This document shows, piece by piece, positions 9,021 through 18,177 of a DNA stretch of 64,000 nt. A model generated the notes under the pieces. It had not been told where the DNA came from and did no database searches. It saw nothing but the letters and a program-made list of their open reading frames with translations. The stretch is taken from NCBI RefSeq assembly GCF_900115005.1, contig NZ_FOUY01000026.1:39286-103285 (forward strand), in the 5' to 3' direction. A program made the translations under genes and the position numbers. The first letter of the stretch is position 1; every line of letters begins with the position of its first letter. Source of the DNA: Pseudonocardia ammonioxydans (GTDB taxonomy: Bacteria; Actinomycetota; Actinomycetes; Mycobacteriales; Pseudonocardiaceae).

Positions 9021-9611
9021 GTGAGCAGCCCACCGCCGTACCCGGGGCAGCCGGGCGACCCGCAGGACCCCCGGCACGGCTACCCGGAGCAGCCGACCCA
9101 GCAGTTCGGGCAGCAGGACCGGTTCGGGCAGGGCCAGGGTCCCTACGATCAGCAGTACGGCAGCTACCCGGGCCGCCCGTCGGCCCACGATCCGGGCGGG
9201 TACCCCGGCTACGGCGCGGGCCCCTCGCCCGCACCGCCGCGCAACGGCGCCGGCGTCGCGGCCCTGGTACTCGGCATCCTGGCCGTGCTCACCGGGTTGT
9301 TCCTGCTCGGCGGCCTGCTCGGGCTCATCGCGATCGCCCTGGGCATCGTCGGCATCACCCGGGCGTCGAAGGGCATCGCGACCAACCGGGGGGTCGCGAT
9401 CGGCGGCCTGGTGCTCGGCGTGATCGGTGTCCTGATGACCGTCGCGGTGGTCGTGTTCGCGGTGTTCTCGCTGAACCTGTTCAACGACATCGACCAGGGC
9501 CAGTTCATGTCGTGCGTGCAGGACGCCGGCAGCGACCAGACCGCGCTGCAGCAGTGCCAGCGCGACCTCGAGGACCGGCTGCAGGGCGAGCTCGACCAGC
9601 TCGGCAACTGA
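9021..9611 (+). CDS. DUF4190-like membrane protein with Pro/Gly/Gln-rich N-terminus
   Basis: A 196-residue protein. Residues 1-75 are low-complexity and rich in Pro, Gly, Gln and Tyr (PYPGQPGDPQ, QQFGQQDRFGQGQG) and probably cytoplasmic. Two long hydrophobic segments follow, around GVAALVLGILAVLTGLFLL and GLVLGVIGVLMTVAVVVF, with a glycine-rich turn (GIVGITRASKG) between them, as in DUF4190 proteins. The ~45-residue C-terminal tail has two cysteines (SCVQDAG, QQCQRDL) that could form a disulfide outside the cell. Start is the GTG at 9021 behind GGAGAAGGA. Function is unknown; such proteins are common in actinomycete envelopes. Confidence 0.7.
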   Translation: MSSPPPYPGQPGDPQDPRHGYPEQPTQQFGQQDRFGQGQGPYDQQYGSYPGRPSAHDPGGYPGYGAGPSPAPPRNGAGVAALVLGILAVLTGLFLLGGLLGLIAIALGIVGITRASKGIATNRGVAIGGLVLGVIGVLMTVAVVVFAVFSLNLFNDIDQGQFMSCVQDAGSDQTALQQCQRDLEDRLQGELDQLGN

Positions 9612-9626
9612 GTTCGGCGACCGAGC

Positions 9627-10775
9627 TCAGCGATCGGCGAACGCACCGCCCGCACCGAACACCCGGGCGGCGAACCGCTCCCCCATCCGCTCGTGGGTCG
9701 CGGCGTCCGGGTGCAGGTCGTCGGGCAGCGGCAGCTCCGCGGCGTCGGCCTCGCCGTAGAGCTCCCGCCCGTCGAGGTGGGACAGGTGCGGGTCCTCGGC
9801 CACGCGGGCGGCGAGGATCGCGGCCAGCTGCTCGCGCACCACCCGCAGGGTCAGCCGGCCCGCGGCGACCTCGGCCGGGTCGCCGGTGGCGCGGAACCGC
9901 AGCGTCCCGTCGGAGACGTCCGGCGCCAGCGGGCCCGGGGTGTCCTCGTGGATCGGGCACAGCACCGGGGACACGACGAGCAGCGGGGTGTCCGGGTGCC
10001 CGTCCCGGATGGTGTCCAGGAACCCGTGCACCGCGGGCCCGAACGCCCGCACCCGCATCAGGTCGGCGTTCACCACGTTGATCCCCAGCTTCAGGCTGAT
10101 CAGGTCGGCCGGGGTGTCGCGGATCGCGCGGGCGACGAACGGGTCGAGCAGGCAGGAGCCGGAGAATCCCAGGTTGAGCAGCTCGACGCCCGCCGCGCGG
10201 GCGGCCACCGCCGCCCAGGTGGTGCTCGCCCCGGCGGCGTTCGAGCCCTGGCTGATCGAACTGCCGTGGTGCAGCCACACCCGCTGCTCCCCGGCTGGGA
10301 CGGGCGCGAGGGGTGCGTCCGTGCGCAGCGCCACGACCTCGGTCAGCTCGTTGTGCGGCAGCCAGATCTCCACCAGCGCGTCCCGGCCGGGCAGCGGGAA
10401 CCGGACGCTGCCCGCCGGGCCGTCGGTGATCTCCCGGGCCCCGGTCGCCGGGTCGATCATGTGCAGCCGGCCCCCGGTGGTGGCAGCGGACCCGGCCGGA
10501 CGGCCGTCGACCAGCAGGTCGTAGGCCCCGTCCGGGCGCAGCGGCGCGCCGACCAGCCCGATCCGGGTGCGCACCGTCTCCAGCTCGACGACGGTCGCGG
10601 TGGTCCGGAACACCACCCGCACGCCCGAGGGCTGCGACTCGGCCCCCGCCAGCTGCGGGTCGGTGTTGCGGGCGCGCGCGGCCGGTGGGAGCCGGTGCGG
10701 GACCAGACCGGCCGGGCCGGGAGTGGTGTCGAGTGCGCCGCGGAGCAGCTCCGGGCCGACCGGCGTCGTGATCAT
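9627..10775 (-). CDS. SGNH/GDSL-type hydrolase
   Basis: A 382-residue two-part protein. The first ~170 residues look like a beta-rich accessory domain, seen in a subgroup of actinobacterial SGNH hydrolases. The second part is the esterase: the nucleophile block is HHGSSISQGSNA (GSS in place of GDS), followed by the oxyanion region LNLGFSGSCLL, the Asn-bearing KLGINVVN and the C-terminal DDLHPDAATH, which carries the catalytic Asp and His. No signal peptide is seen. The natural ester is unknown. Start is the ATG at 10775; an upstream in-frame GTG at 10784 is possible. It faces the DUF4190 gene tail to tail with 15 bases between. Confidence 0.75.
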   Translation of the reverse strand: MITTPVGPELLRGALDTTPGPAGLVPHRLPPAARARNTDPQLAGAESQPSGVRVVFRTTATVVELETVRTRIGLVGAPLRPDGAYDLLVDGRPAGSAATTGGRLHMIDPATGAREITDGPAGSVRFPLPGRDALVEIWLPHNELTEVVALRTDAPLAPVPAGEQRVWLHHGSSISQGSNAAGASTTWAAVAARAAGVELLNLGFSGSCLLDPFVARAIRDTPADLISLKLGINVVNADLMRVRAFGPAVHGFLDTIRDGHPDTPLLVVSPVLCPIHEDTPGPLAPDVSDGTLRFRATGDPAEVAAGRLTLRVVREQLAAILAARVAEDPHLSHLDGRELYGEADAAELPLPDDLHPDAATHERMGERFAARVFGAGGAFADR

Positions 10776-10847
10776 GGAGGGCACCCGGTGGAGCCTTCCA
10801 GACCCACCCGGCTGCCCCGCGCAGCGCCGGTGCCCGATCATTGCGGG

Positions 10848-11612
10848 GTGATCGACGACGAGCAGCGCACCGCCACCGACGACCGCAGCCACACCCGGAT
10901 CGAGCGGGCACTCGTGATCGCGGCCCACCCCGACGACATCGACTTCTCCTGCAGCGGCACCGTCGCCGTCTGGTCCGACGCCGGGGTCGCGGTCACCTAC
11001 TGCCTGGTGACCGACGGCGACGCCGGCGGCTTCGACCCGGCCGTGCCCCGCTCGGAGATCGCCGGGATCCGCCGGGCCGAGCAGCGCGCCGCCGCGGCCC
11101 ACGTCGGCGTCGAGGACCTGGTGTTCCTCGGCTACCCGGACGGACGGCTGACGGTCACCCTCGAGCTGCGCCGCGACCTGGCGCGGGTGATCCGGCAGGT
11201 GCGTCCGGACCGGGTCGTCGTGCAGCGCCCGGTCCGCGACCTCGCCAGCATGTACGGCAGCCACCCGGACCACACGGCCGCCGGGGAGGCCGCGCTGTGT
11301 GCGGTGTACCCGGACGCCCGCAACCCGTACGCGTTCCCGGAGCTGGCCGACGAGGGGTTCGCGGCGCACACCGTCGAGGAGGTGTGGGTGATCGAGGAGG
11401 CCGCCGGGGAGGACCCGTCCGCGGCCCGCGACGTCGACATCACCGCCACGTTCGACCGCAAGATGGCGGCGCTGCGGGCGCACGAGAGCCAGACCGCCCA
11501 CATGACCGGGCTCGAGGACATGATCGGCCGGTGGGCGGGCGCGCAGGCGAAGCGGGCCCGGTTCCCGCACGGCGCCCTGGTCGAGTCGTTCCGGGCCCTC
11601 GACACCCGCTGA
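10848..11612 (+). CDS. PIG-L family N-acetylglucosaminyl-type deacetylase
   Basis: A 254-residue LmbE/PIG-L deacetylase. The zinc-binding Ala-His-Pro-Asp-Asp is present in VIAAHPDDIDFSCSGT, and the third ligand His in YGSHPDHTAAGEA. Relatives deacetylate N-acetylglucosaminyl compounds, as in mycothiol (MshB) and mycothiol conjugates (Mca). This one lacks clear MshB or Mca signatures, so the substrate is left open. The start is uncertain: I take the GTG at 10848, which leaves about 20 residues before the first strand. An in-frame GTG at ~10830 is an alternative. It is divergent from the SGNH hydrolase gene. Confidence 0.75.
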   Translation: MIDDEQRTATDDRSHTRIERALVIAAHPDDIDFSCSGTVAVWSDAGVAVTYCLVTDGDAGGFDPAVPRSEIAGIRRAEQRAAAAHVGVEDLVFLGYPDGRLTVTLELRRDLARVIRQVRPDRVVVQRPVRDLASMYGSHPDHTAAGEAALCAVYPDARNPYAFPELADEGFAAHTVEEVWVIEEAAGEDPSAARDVDITATFDRKMAALRAHESQTAHMTGLEDMIGRWAGAQAKRARFPHGALVESFRALDTR

Positions 11613-11741
11613 GCCACTGCCGCCGGACCCCTTTCGCGGCAGCCGCGGCGAGGAGTAGAGTTAGCCGTACCGAACTCGGGTGTTCGGGACGTGTTCACAG
11701 CAGGGATCGCGTCGACTGCGTCGTTCAGGTAGGTGGTCACC

Positions 11742-11957
11742 ATGTTCCGCGCCGCCCCGCAACGCCCGGAGCCGGCCCGCACGGTCGTCCTCGCCGCCCT
11801 GCTCATGGTGCTGCTCGCCGCCGCGACGATCACCTCGGTCCCGGCCGCACCGGTCGGTGTCACCCTGCTGCTCGCCCTCGCCGCGTTCTCGGTCCGCCCG
11901 CTGGTGGTGCTGCACCACCGCCACGCCGCGGGCCGGGTCACCCTCAGCCGCCGCTGA
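11742..11957 (+). CDS. Small two-helix membrane protein
   Basis: A 71-residue protein with a short basic N-terminus (MFRAAPQRPEPAR), two hydrophobic helices (VVLAALLMVLLAAATITSV and VGVTLLLALAAFSV) and a basic, His-containing tail (LHHRHAAGRV). The ATG at 11742 is preferred over the GTG at 11733 because AGGTAGGTGG lies just upstream at good spacing. The last 14 bases overlap the end of the LuxR-type gene on the other strand. I do not recognise the family; the length and topology suggest a small membrane-stress or accessory protein. Confidence 0.55.
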   Translation: MFRAAPQRPEPARTVVLAALLMVLLAAATITSVPAAPVGVTLLLALAAFSVRPLVVLHHRHAAGRVTLSRR

Positions 11958-14718
11958 GCCGCACCGCCAGCTCCGCCCGGGACCGGACGCCGACCTTGGT
12001 GTAGATCCGGGTCAGGTGGTACTGGATCGTCTTGACCGACACCTGCAGCTCGGCCGCGGTCTCCCGGTTGGTCCGGCCCTGGGTCACCAGCTCGGCGACC
12101 GCGCGCTCCTGCGGGGTCAGCTCGGTCGCCGCCCGTTCCCCGCGGGCACCGGCGTGCACCCCGCCCGCCTTGAGCTCGCGGTCGCAGCGGCGCACGTAGA
12201 CCGTCGCCCCGAGCCCGGCGAACATCTCCCGCGCCGCGGAGAGCACCGCGTCCGCGTCGCGCCGCTTGCCGGCCCGGCGCAGCGTCAGGCCGTAGGCGAA
12301 CCGCACCCGGGCCCGGTCGTAGCGGTGCGGGAGCCGGTCGGCGACCCGCAGTGCCTGCTCGAACGCCGACCACGCGGCGTCCTGCTCGCCGCGCGCGCCG
12401 AGCAGCCGGCCCCGCACGTACCCGAGCCGGGCCAGCGTGGACCGGTGCCCGCGCTCCGCGGCCCGCCGCTCGTGCGGGATCAGGAACTCCTCGGCCCCGT
12501 CCAGGTCACCGGTCATCACCAGCGCGTTGGCGAACACGTCGGTCCACGGCCACCAGCCCGGCTCGGCGGTGCTCCCGCCCGCGGTCCGCAGCGGTTCGAG
12601 CGCGCGCAGTACCGCCGGGTAGTCGGCCCGGGCCTCGGCCGCGTGCGCGCGGGCCAGCATCGCCGGCACCCGCGCGACCTCGTACTCGGAACCGCCCGCC
12701 TCCGCTGCCAGCGCCGCGCCCTCGGCCCGCTCGGGCTGGTCGCGCAGCGCGTGCACCTGCGCCGCGGTCCACTCCAGCAACGGGGCGACCAGCGCGATCC
12801 CGGTCCGCGCGGCGAGCTCACGGCCCTGGTCGGCGGCGCGCACCGCCCCGTCCCAGTCGCCGAGGAGGAACCGGGTCCGGGCGAGCCAGCCCAGCGCCCA
12901 CAGCGAGATGCGGGAGGAGCCGCCGAGCACCGTGGTCGGGACGGCGCTCTCCAGGTCGGTGCGGGCCCGGTCGAGGTCGTCCTGCACCAGGTGCAGCCAG
13001 CCCCGGCCCATCGTGACCCGCTGTACCTGGGCGCCCTCGCGGACCTGCTCGGACGCCGCCGCGTAGGCGGTGCGGGCCTCCTCCTGCCGTCCGGCCGCGG
13101 AGAGCCCGAGCCCGCGGATCGCCGCGGCCTCGACGCCGGGCGGGGTGTCCGGTCCGGCCAGCGCGATGGTGCGGTCCGCCCAGGTCACGAGCTCGTCGCC
13201 GCGGCCGCGGGCGAGCGCGTGCAGCACGTAGCGCTGGGCGACCTGGGCCCCGGACGCCCGGTCGTTCTCGCCGGACCCGGCCTGCTCCCAGGCGCTGCCC
13301 AGCCGGGCCGCGGCCTCGCCCGCCTGGCCGAGCAGCACGGCCAGGTACCCGAGCACCGCACCGCGCAGCGGGGTCTCCCGGGTGGCCTCGACGACCGGGA
13401 CGAGCGCCTCGGCGGAGCGGCACTCCCCCGCCCCGACCAGCGCGTCCACCGCCCGCACCAGGCGTTCCTCGCGCAGCCGCCGGTCACCGGTGAGCCGGGA
13501 GGCCTCGGCGAGCAGCGAGGCGACCGTGCTCCACGCCCCGCTCGCGGCCTCCTCGGCGGCCCTGGCGTCGATCTCGGCGGCCAGCGTGTCGTCGCGGCCG
13601 GACACGGCGCCGGCCAGCAGCGTCAGCCGGCGGGTCGGGTCGTCGACGACCTCCCCGGCGCGGCGGCGCAGCGCGGCGACGACGTCGGCGCCGAGCTCGT
13701 CGAGCACCGCGGCACGCACCATCGGGTCGGCCGGGACGGCGGCGGGGCCCCACCGGCTGCCGGCCCGCGCCACCAGCCCGGCCCGCGCGGTCTCGGCGAG
13801 CGCGGCCAGCACGCCGTCGGGGTCACCGGTCACCGCCCCGATCTCGTCGGCCTCGCCGGGCCGGTCCAGCACGGCGACCACGTCGAGCAGCGCCCGCGCC
13901 GGTTCGGACAGCGCCGCCCGGCGGTGCGCGACCGACGCGGCCACCTCGGGTGGGGCGGGCAGCCGGGCGTGCGGGTCCGCCCACACCTCGGCGGGCAGCT
14001 CGTCGAGCAGTGCCAGGACGTGGCGCGGGCGGCCCGCGGTGTGCCGGGCGAGGCGTTCCGCGGCGGGCTCGCCGAGCGGGACCCCGCGGGCGGCGGCGAC
14101 GGCGGCGACCGCGCGGGAGTCGAGCGGGCGCAGCGCGACCGTGGTCCCGGCGACCCGGCGCAGCAGCTCCGCGCTGCCCGGCGGCCCGTCGGCGGGGCGG
14201 GCGGCCAGCAGCACCGTCACGGCGAGCGCCGGGTGGTGCGCGACGAGCGTGGAGAGCACCTGCAGTGACCACGGGTCGGCGTCGTGGGCGTCGTCCACGA
14301 CGAGCAGCGTGCGGGCGTCGGTGGCGCAGGCCGCGGCGACCGCGGCGGCCGCGGTGAACGCAGCATCCGCGGTGGACGCGGCATCCGGCGTGGGCTCGGT
14401 GTCGTCAGGCGAGGGCGCTGTGCCGGACGGCGAGGACACTGGGCCGGACGGGAACACCGCCCCCGGGACCAGCTGGGCGAGCACCCCGCCGGCGCGGCCG
14501 GCCTCCCAGGACGCGCCGCGGGCCCGGTGCACCGGGCCGTCGTGCCCGGCGGCGACGGCGCCGACCAGCGTGGACACCCCGATCCCGGGTGGGCCGGTCA
14601 CCAGGCCGGCCCGGGGCCCGTCCGCCCGCCCGCCGGTCAGCAGGCCGCGCAGCCGCGCGGCCTCGTCCGCCCGCCCGGCGAGCCCGGAGGCCCCCACCTC
14701 GACGGGGTCGTCAGCCAC
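11944..14718 (-). CDS. LuxR-type transcriptional regulator with N-terminal ATPase (LAL/MalT-like)
   Basis: A 924-residue regulator of the large ATP-binding LuxR type. The Walker A motif is GPPGIGVSTL (around residue 45) and the Walker B is TLLVVDDAHDAD. A long central region rich in Ala, Leu, Arg and Glu looks like TPR-type helices. The C-terminal LuxR helix-turn-helix runs from LTPQERAVAELV through NRETAAELQVSVKTIQYHL to RAELAVRL. Such proteins sense a small ligand through the TPR region and activate nearby or distant operons. The ligand is unknown. Start is a GTG at 14718, close to the 5' side of no other gene, with the ben operon ending 93 bases further right. Confidence 0.85.
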   Translation of the reverse strand: MADDPVEVGASGLAGRADEAARLRGLLTGGRADGPRAGLVTGPPGIGVSTLVGAVAAGHDGPVHRARGASWEAGRAGGVLAQLVPGAVFPSGPVSSPSGTAPSPDDTEPTPDAASTADAAFTAAAAVAAACATDARTLLVVDDAHDADPWSLQVLSTLVAHHPALAVTVLLAARPADGPPGSAELLRRVAGTTVALRPLDSRAVAAVAAARGVPLGEPAAERLARHTAGRPRHVLALLDELPAEVWADPHARLPAPPEVAASVAHRRAALSEPARALLDVVAVLDRPGEADEIGAVTGDPDGVLAALAETARAGLVARAGSRWGPAAVPADPMVRAAVLDELGADVVAALRRRAGEVVDDPTRRLTLLAGAVSGRDDTLAAEIDARAAEEAASGAWSTVASLLAEASRLTGDRRLREERLVRAVDALVGAGECRSAEALVPVVEATRETPLRGAVLGYLAVLLGQAGEAAARLGSAWEQAGSGENDRASGAQVAQRYVLHALARGRGDELVTWADRTIALAGPDTPPGVEAAAIRGLGLSAAGRQEEARTAYAAASEQVREGAQVQRVTMGRGWLHLVQDDLDRARTDLESAVPTTVLGGSSRISLWALGWLARTRFLLGDWDGAVRAADQGRELAARTGIALVAPLLEWTAAQVHALRDQPERAEGAALAAEAGGSEYEVARVPAMLARAHAAEARADYPAVLRALEPLRTAGGSTAEPGWWPWTDVFANALVMTGDLDGAEEFLIPHERRAAERGHRSTLARLGYVRGRLLGARGEQDAAWSAFEQALRVADRLPHRYDRARVRFAYGLTLRRAGKRRDADAVLSAAREMFAGLGATVYVRRCDRELKAGGVHAGARGERAATELTPQERAVAELVTQGRTNRETAAELQVSVKTIQYHLTRIYTKVGVRSRAELAVRLSGG

Positions 14719-14811
14719 ACCCCGGACCGTACCGGGCCGGACACGGCGATGAGGGGCACCCTCGGGGCATCGTGTGCCCCGAGGGTCCCCCTCGTGCGGA
14801 CCTCGGCCGGG

Positions 14812-17586
14812 TCAGCCTTGGTCGCCGCCGGCGACCGGGAGAACGGTGCCGGTGATGTAGGACGCTTCCGGCGAGGCCAGGAACGTGATCGCCGCCGCCT
14901 GCTCGTCGAGCGTCCCGTACCGCTTCATCAGCGACGACTCGGTGGTCTGCTCGACGATCGTGGAGTACCAGTCCTGCTCCTGCTGCGACTCCGGGGCGGG
15001 CCCGCGCGGGATCCGCCGCGGCGGGGCCTCGGTGCCACCGGGTGCGGTGGCCAGTACCCGGACCCCGTGCGGGGCGAGTTCCATCGCCAGCGCCGAGGTG
15101 ATCGCGTTGACGCCGCCCTTGGCCGCCGCGTACGGGACGCGGTGGAGCCCGCGGGTGGCGACCGAGGAGACGTTGAGGATGGTGCCCGCGCCCTGCTCGA
15201 CCATGTGCGGTGCGACGGCGCGGCAGGACCACAGCGTCGGCCACAACGACCGGTCGATCTCGGCGCGGATCTGCTCCGGCGGGTAGTGCTCGAACGGCTT
15301 GGCCCAGATCGTCCCGCCGACGGTGTGGATCGCGACGTCGACCCGGCCGTAGCGCTGCAGCGCCGCCGCGACGACGGACTCGGCGCCCTCCCAGTGCTCC
15401 AGGTCCGCGGTGACCGCCTCGGCGGGCACGTCGTCGGCCGCCAGGTCGCCGGCCAGCGCGGTGACCTGGTCGGACCGGTCGGCGAGGACGAGCGAGCCGC
15501 CCTCGGCCCCGACCCGGCGGGCGACCGCCTCACCGATTCCCTGGGCCGCACCGGTGACCAGCACGACCAGCCCGTCGTACCGGCCCGGGGTCACGAACCG
15601 GGGCCGCCGGGCCCGGGCCGCGTCCCGCATGGCCCGGCGCATGGTGGCCTTCGAGTTCTCCGCGTGCGAGCTGATCAGCTCCCGGGCCCGGGTCCGGTCC
15701 CCCGCCTCGATCGCGTCGACGATGTCGAGGTGGTCCTGCGCGCAGTCCGGGTGGCACCACACGGCCGAGCGCAGCGTCTCCGACATCGCACCCTTGACCC
15801 CGAGCGCCTGGTAGGCGCGCAGCAGGTGGGTGTTGCGGGTGCGGGTGAACAGGTAGTCGTGGAACGCGGCGTTGGTCTCGGTGTAGGCCTCGGCGTCGGT
15901 GAACCGCTGGGCCCCGCGGTCGACGTAGGGCACGGTCGCCTCGGCCAGCAGCCGGTAGCCGGCGACGTCGCGCGACGACAGCCTGCCCAGCACCAGCTCC
16001 AGCGCACCGAGCTCCAGCGCCTCACGGGCGTCGAAGATCGCGTCCGAGGAGTGGATGTCCGGGTGCTCCTCACCGATCTCGTAGCCGTCCTCGGACACGG
16101 TGGCGCGCGTTCCGCCCGTCGCGACGAGCGGGTCGATGTCCGACGCCGGCAGCACCGGCATCGACTGGACCGACCGCGCACCCTCCGGTGCGACCAGCAG
16201 CGGCTCGTCGTCGTCCAGCGCGCGCGGCTCGCCGGGCGAGGGCGCGAACACGCGCTGCCCGAGGATCGCGTACTCCGGTTCCCCGCTGCCGGCCGAGGCC
16301 GGTGCGCCCGCGTGCAGCGGCTCCGGCTCGCCGAAGCGGGTCAGCGGCTGCCCGAGCAGGGCGTGGCCCTCCCGGCCGCCGAGGGTGAGCAGCGCGTCCG
16401 CCCCCTCCCGGCGCGACGACGGTGACGACGGTTGTGCCGACGACTGCTGGGCCGCGACGGCGCCGGGCCGCTCGTCCCCGGCGCCGGCCGGCACCGGCGG
16501 CACCGCGGCGGCGGGCTCGGGCTCGGCCTGCTCCCCCGGGTCGCCCGCCCCCGCGCCGGTGTCGGGCACCGCGGCGAGGGCGAACTTCTCGTAGTAGAAG
16601 CCGACCGGGTCCAGTCCCCGCTCGCGCAGGTCGCCGCGGACCGCCTCGACCATGGGCGGCGGGCCGCACAGGTAGACCGCGCCCGTGCCGTCGTGCAGGT
16701 GCTCGGGGCCGAACAGCGAGGTCACGTAGCCCTGGTTGGGGGCGGACGTGGCGGGGTCGGCCACGCAGTAGTCCCAGCTCAGGCCGGTCGCTGCGGCCAG
16801 CTCGCGCACGGTGTCCAGCTCGACGACGTCGTCGTCGGTGGTGGCGCCGTAGACCAGGTGCACGGTCCGCGAGCTGCCCTGGGCACGCAGCGTGCGCAGG
16901 ATCGACAGGATCGGCGCGAGCCCCGTGCCGCCCGCGAGGAGCAGCAGCGGCGCGTCCGACTCGCGCAGGAAGAAGCTGCCGTGCGGGCCGGTGAACGCCA
17001 CCTCGTCCCCGACCTGCGCGCGGTGCTCCAGCCACTCCGACATCACCCCGCCCGGGCTGAGCTTGATCAGGAAGCTCAGCTCCTTGTCGTCCGGGGCGGA
17101 GGAGAACGAGTACGAGCGGGTGATGTCGGTACCCGGGACGGCGATGTTGACGTACTGCCCGGGCAGGAACGCCAGCTTGTCCCGGTCGTCGATCTCGACG
17201 GCCAGCCGCACCGTGGTCGGCGAGAGCCGGTCGAGGCCCGTCACCCGCCCGGCGAAGGTGGCCGCGGCGGTCTTCGCGACCGCGGAAGTGGTCGGGATCT
17301 GCACGACGAGGTCCGTACGCGGCTTCGCCTGGCAGGCCAGCAGGTAGCCCGCGTCCGCCTCGTCGTCGGCCAGGGCGTCGGCGATGTAGGACCCGCGGTC
17401 GTAGTCGCCGGACTCGCAGAACGCCTTGCAGGTCCCGCACGCCCCGTCCGAGCAGTCGACCGGGATGTTGATCCGGGACCGGTAGGAGGCGTCGGCGACC
17501 GACTGGTCCTCCCGGCAGTTGATGAAGCGGGTGACACCGTCCTCGAAGGCCAGCGCGACCTGGTGGGTGGCAGGCGTCGCTGCCAT
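14812..17586 (-). CDS. benCD: Fused benzoate dioxygenase reductase (BenC), FCD domain and benzoate-diol dehydrogenase (BenD)
   Basis: One uninterrupted frame encodes 924 residues after a strong AGGAGG site and the ATG at 17586. Residues 1-95 are a plant-type 2Fe-2S ferredoxin (C45, C50, C53, C85). Residues ~100-335 are the FAD/NAD reductase (RSYSFSSAP, GGTGLAPILS, CGPPPM). Together these are BenC, which passes electrons to BenAB. Residues ~340-510 are a Pro/Ala/Gly-rich linker. Residues ~513-650 match the FCD ligand domain of FadR-type GntR regulators: H576, H619 and H641 fit its metal site, with Asn572 where Asp is usual. Residues ~668-924 are a short-chain dehydrogenase (TGAAQGIGEA, S807/808, Y819xxxK823) like BenD, which makes catechol from the cis-diol. 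No stop separates the parts. Confidence 0.88.
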   Translation of the reverse strand: MAATPATHQVALAFEDGVTRFINCREDQSVADASYRSRINIPVDCSDGACGTCKAFCESGDYDRGSYIADALADDEADAGYLLACQAKPRTDLVVQIPTTSAVAKTAAATFAGRVTGLDRLSPTTVRLAVEIDDRDKLAFLPGQYVNIAVPGTDITRSYSFSSAPDDKELSFLIKLSPGGVMSEWLEHRAQVGDEVAFTGPHGSFFLRESDAPLLLLAGGTGLAPILSILRTLRAQGSSRTVHLVYGATTDDDVVELDTVRELAAATGLSWDYCVADPATSAPNQGYVTSLFGPEHLHDGTGAVYLCGPPPMVEAVRGDLRERGLDPVGFYYEKFALAAVPDTGAGAGDPGEQAEPEPAAAVPPVPAGAGDERPGAVAAQQSSAQPSSPSSRREGADALLTLGGREGHALLGQPLTRFGEPEPLHAGAPASAGSGEPEYAILGQRVFAPSPGEPRALDDDEPLLVAPEGARSVQSMPVLPASDIDPLVATGGTRATVSEDGYEIGEEHPDIHSSDAIFDAREALELGALELVLGRLSSRDVAGYRLLAEATVPYVDRGAQRFTDAEAYTETNAAFHDYLFTRTRNTHLLRAYQALGVKGAMSETLRSAVWCHPDCAQDHLDIVDAIEAGDRTRARELISSHAENSKATMRRAMRDAARARRPRFVTPGRYDGLVVLVTGAAQGIGEAVARRVGAEGGSLVLADRSDQVTALAGDLAADDVPAEAVTADLEHWEGAESVVAAALQRYGRVDVAIHTVGGTIWAKPFEHYPPEQIRAEIDRSLWPTLWSCRAVAPHMVEQGAGTILNVSSVATRGLHRVPYAAAKGGVNAITSALAMELAPHGVRVLATAPGGTEAPPRRIPRGPAPESQQEQDWYSTIVEQTTESSLMKRYGTLDEQAAAITFLASPEASYITGTVLPVAGGDQG

Positions 17587-17596
17587 GGCGGCCTCC

Positions 17597-18148
17597 TCAG
17601 AAGTGGTAGATGTCGACCACGTGGTGGATGTAGTCGTTCTTGAGCACCACGGTCTTGCGGCGGATGAGCGGGCTCTCGCCCGAGAAGTCGATCGTGTAAA
17701 ACGACGTGCCGTAGTACGGGTCGACCGTCTTGTACCGGAAGTACATGGTGTGCCAGTTGAACCGGACGTCGACCAGGTCACCGCGGCGCTCGATGACCTC
17801 CACGTTGGAGATGTTGTGGCTGGTCCGCGGCTCCGGCAGCGACGTCGCCGAGGACCGCTCGGTGCGGATCCGGAAGACCCGGTCCTCCAGGCCGCCCTTG
17901 TTGCCGTAGTAGATCAGCGAGATCTCGCGCTGCGGGTCCTCGGTGAGCCGCTCGGTGTCGTCCCAGGCGGGCATCCAGTAGACGACGTCGTCGGCGTAGC
18001 ACTCGAGCCAGCGCTCGAACTCGCGGTCGTCGAGGTAGCGCGCCTCGCGGTAGAGGAACTGCTCGATCATGTTCTGGGTGATCAGCTTCTCGCCGCGGAC
18101 GGTGGCGGGCTGGTCGGTGCTGGTCGTGCTCGTGCTGGTGGTGGTCAC
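17597..18148 (-). CDS. benB: Benzoate 1,2-dioxygenase small (beta) subunit
   Basis: A 183-residue ring-hydroxylating dioxygenase beta subunit. Diagnostic stretches are IEQFLYREARYLDDREFERWL, at the start of the cystatin-like fold, YWMPAWDD, SLIYYGNKGGLEDRV and the C-terminal IHHVVDIYHF. It forms the structural partner of BenA in an alpha3beta3 complex. The first ~15 residues are Thr/Ser-rich and unlike the family. Start is the GTG at 18148 behind AAGGAGCC. It sits 29 bases after benA and 10 bases before the reductase fusion, so the three genes are one operon. Benzoate and not toluate as substrate is inferred from the linked catechol genes. Confidence 0.92.
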   Translation of the reverse strand: MTTTSTSTTSTDQPATVRGEKLITQNMIEQFLYREARYLDDREFERWLECYADDVVYWMPAWDDTERLTEDPQREISLIYYGNKGGLEDRVFRIRTERSSATSLPEPRTSHNISNVEVIERRGDLVDVRFNWHTMYFRYKTVDPYYGTSFYTIDFSGESPLIRRKTVVLKNDYIHHVVDIYHF

Positions 18149-18177
18149 GGTTCGGGCTCCTTCGACCGGTGGGCGGT

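Noticed and set aside
14812..15594. benD as a separate gene starting at the internal GTG.
   Set aside because: No stop precedes it in the same frame and no ribosome-binding site is present, so the fusion is the simpler reading.
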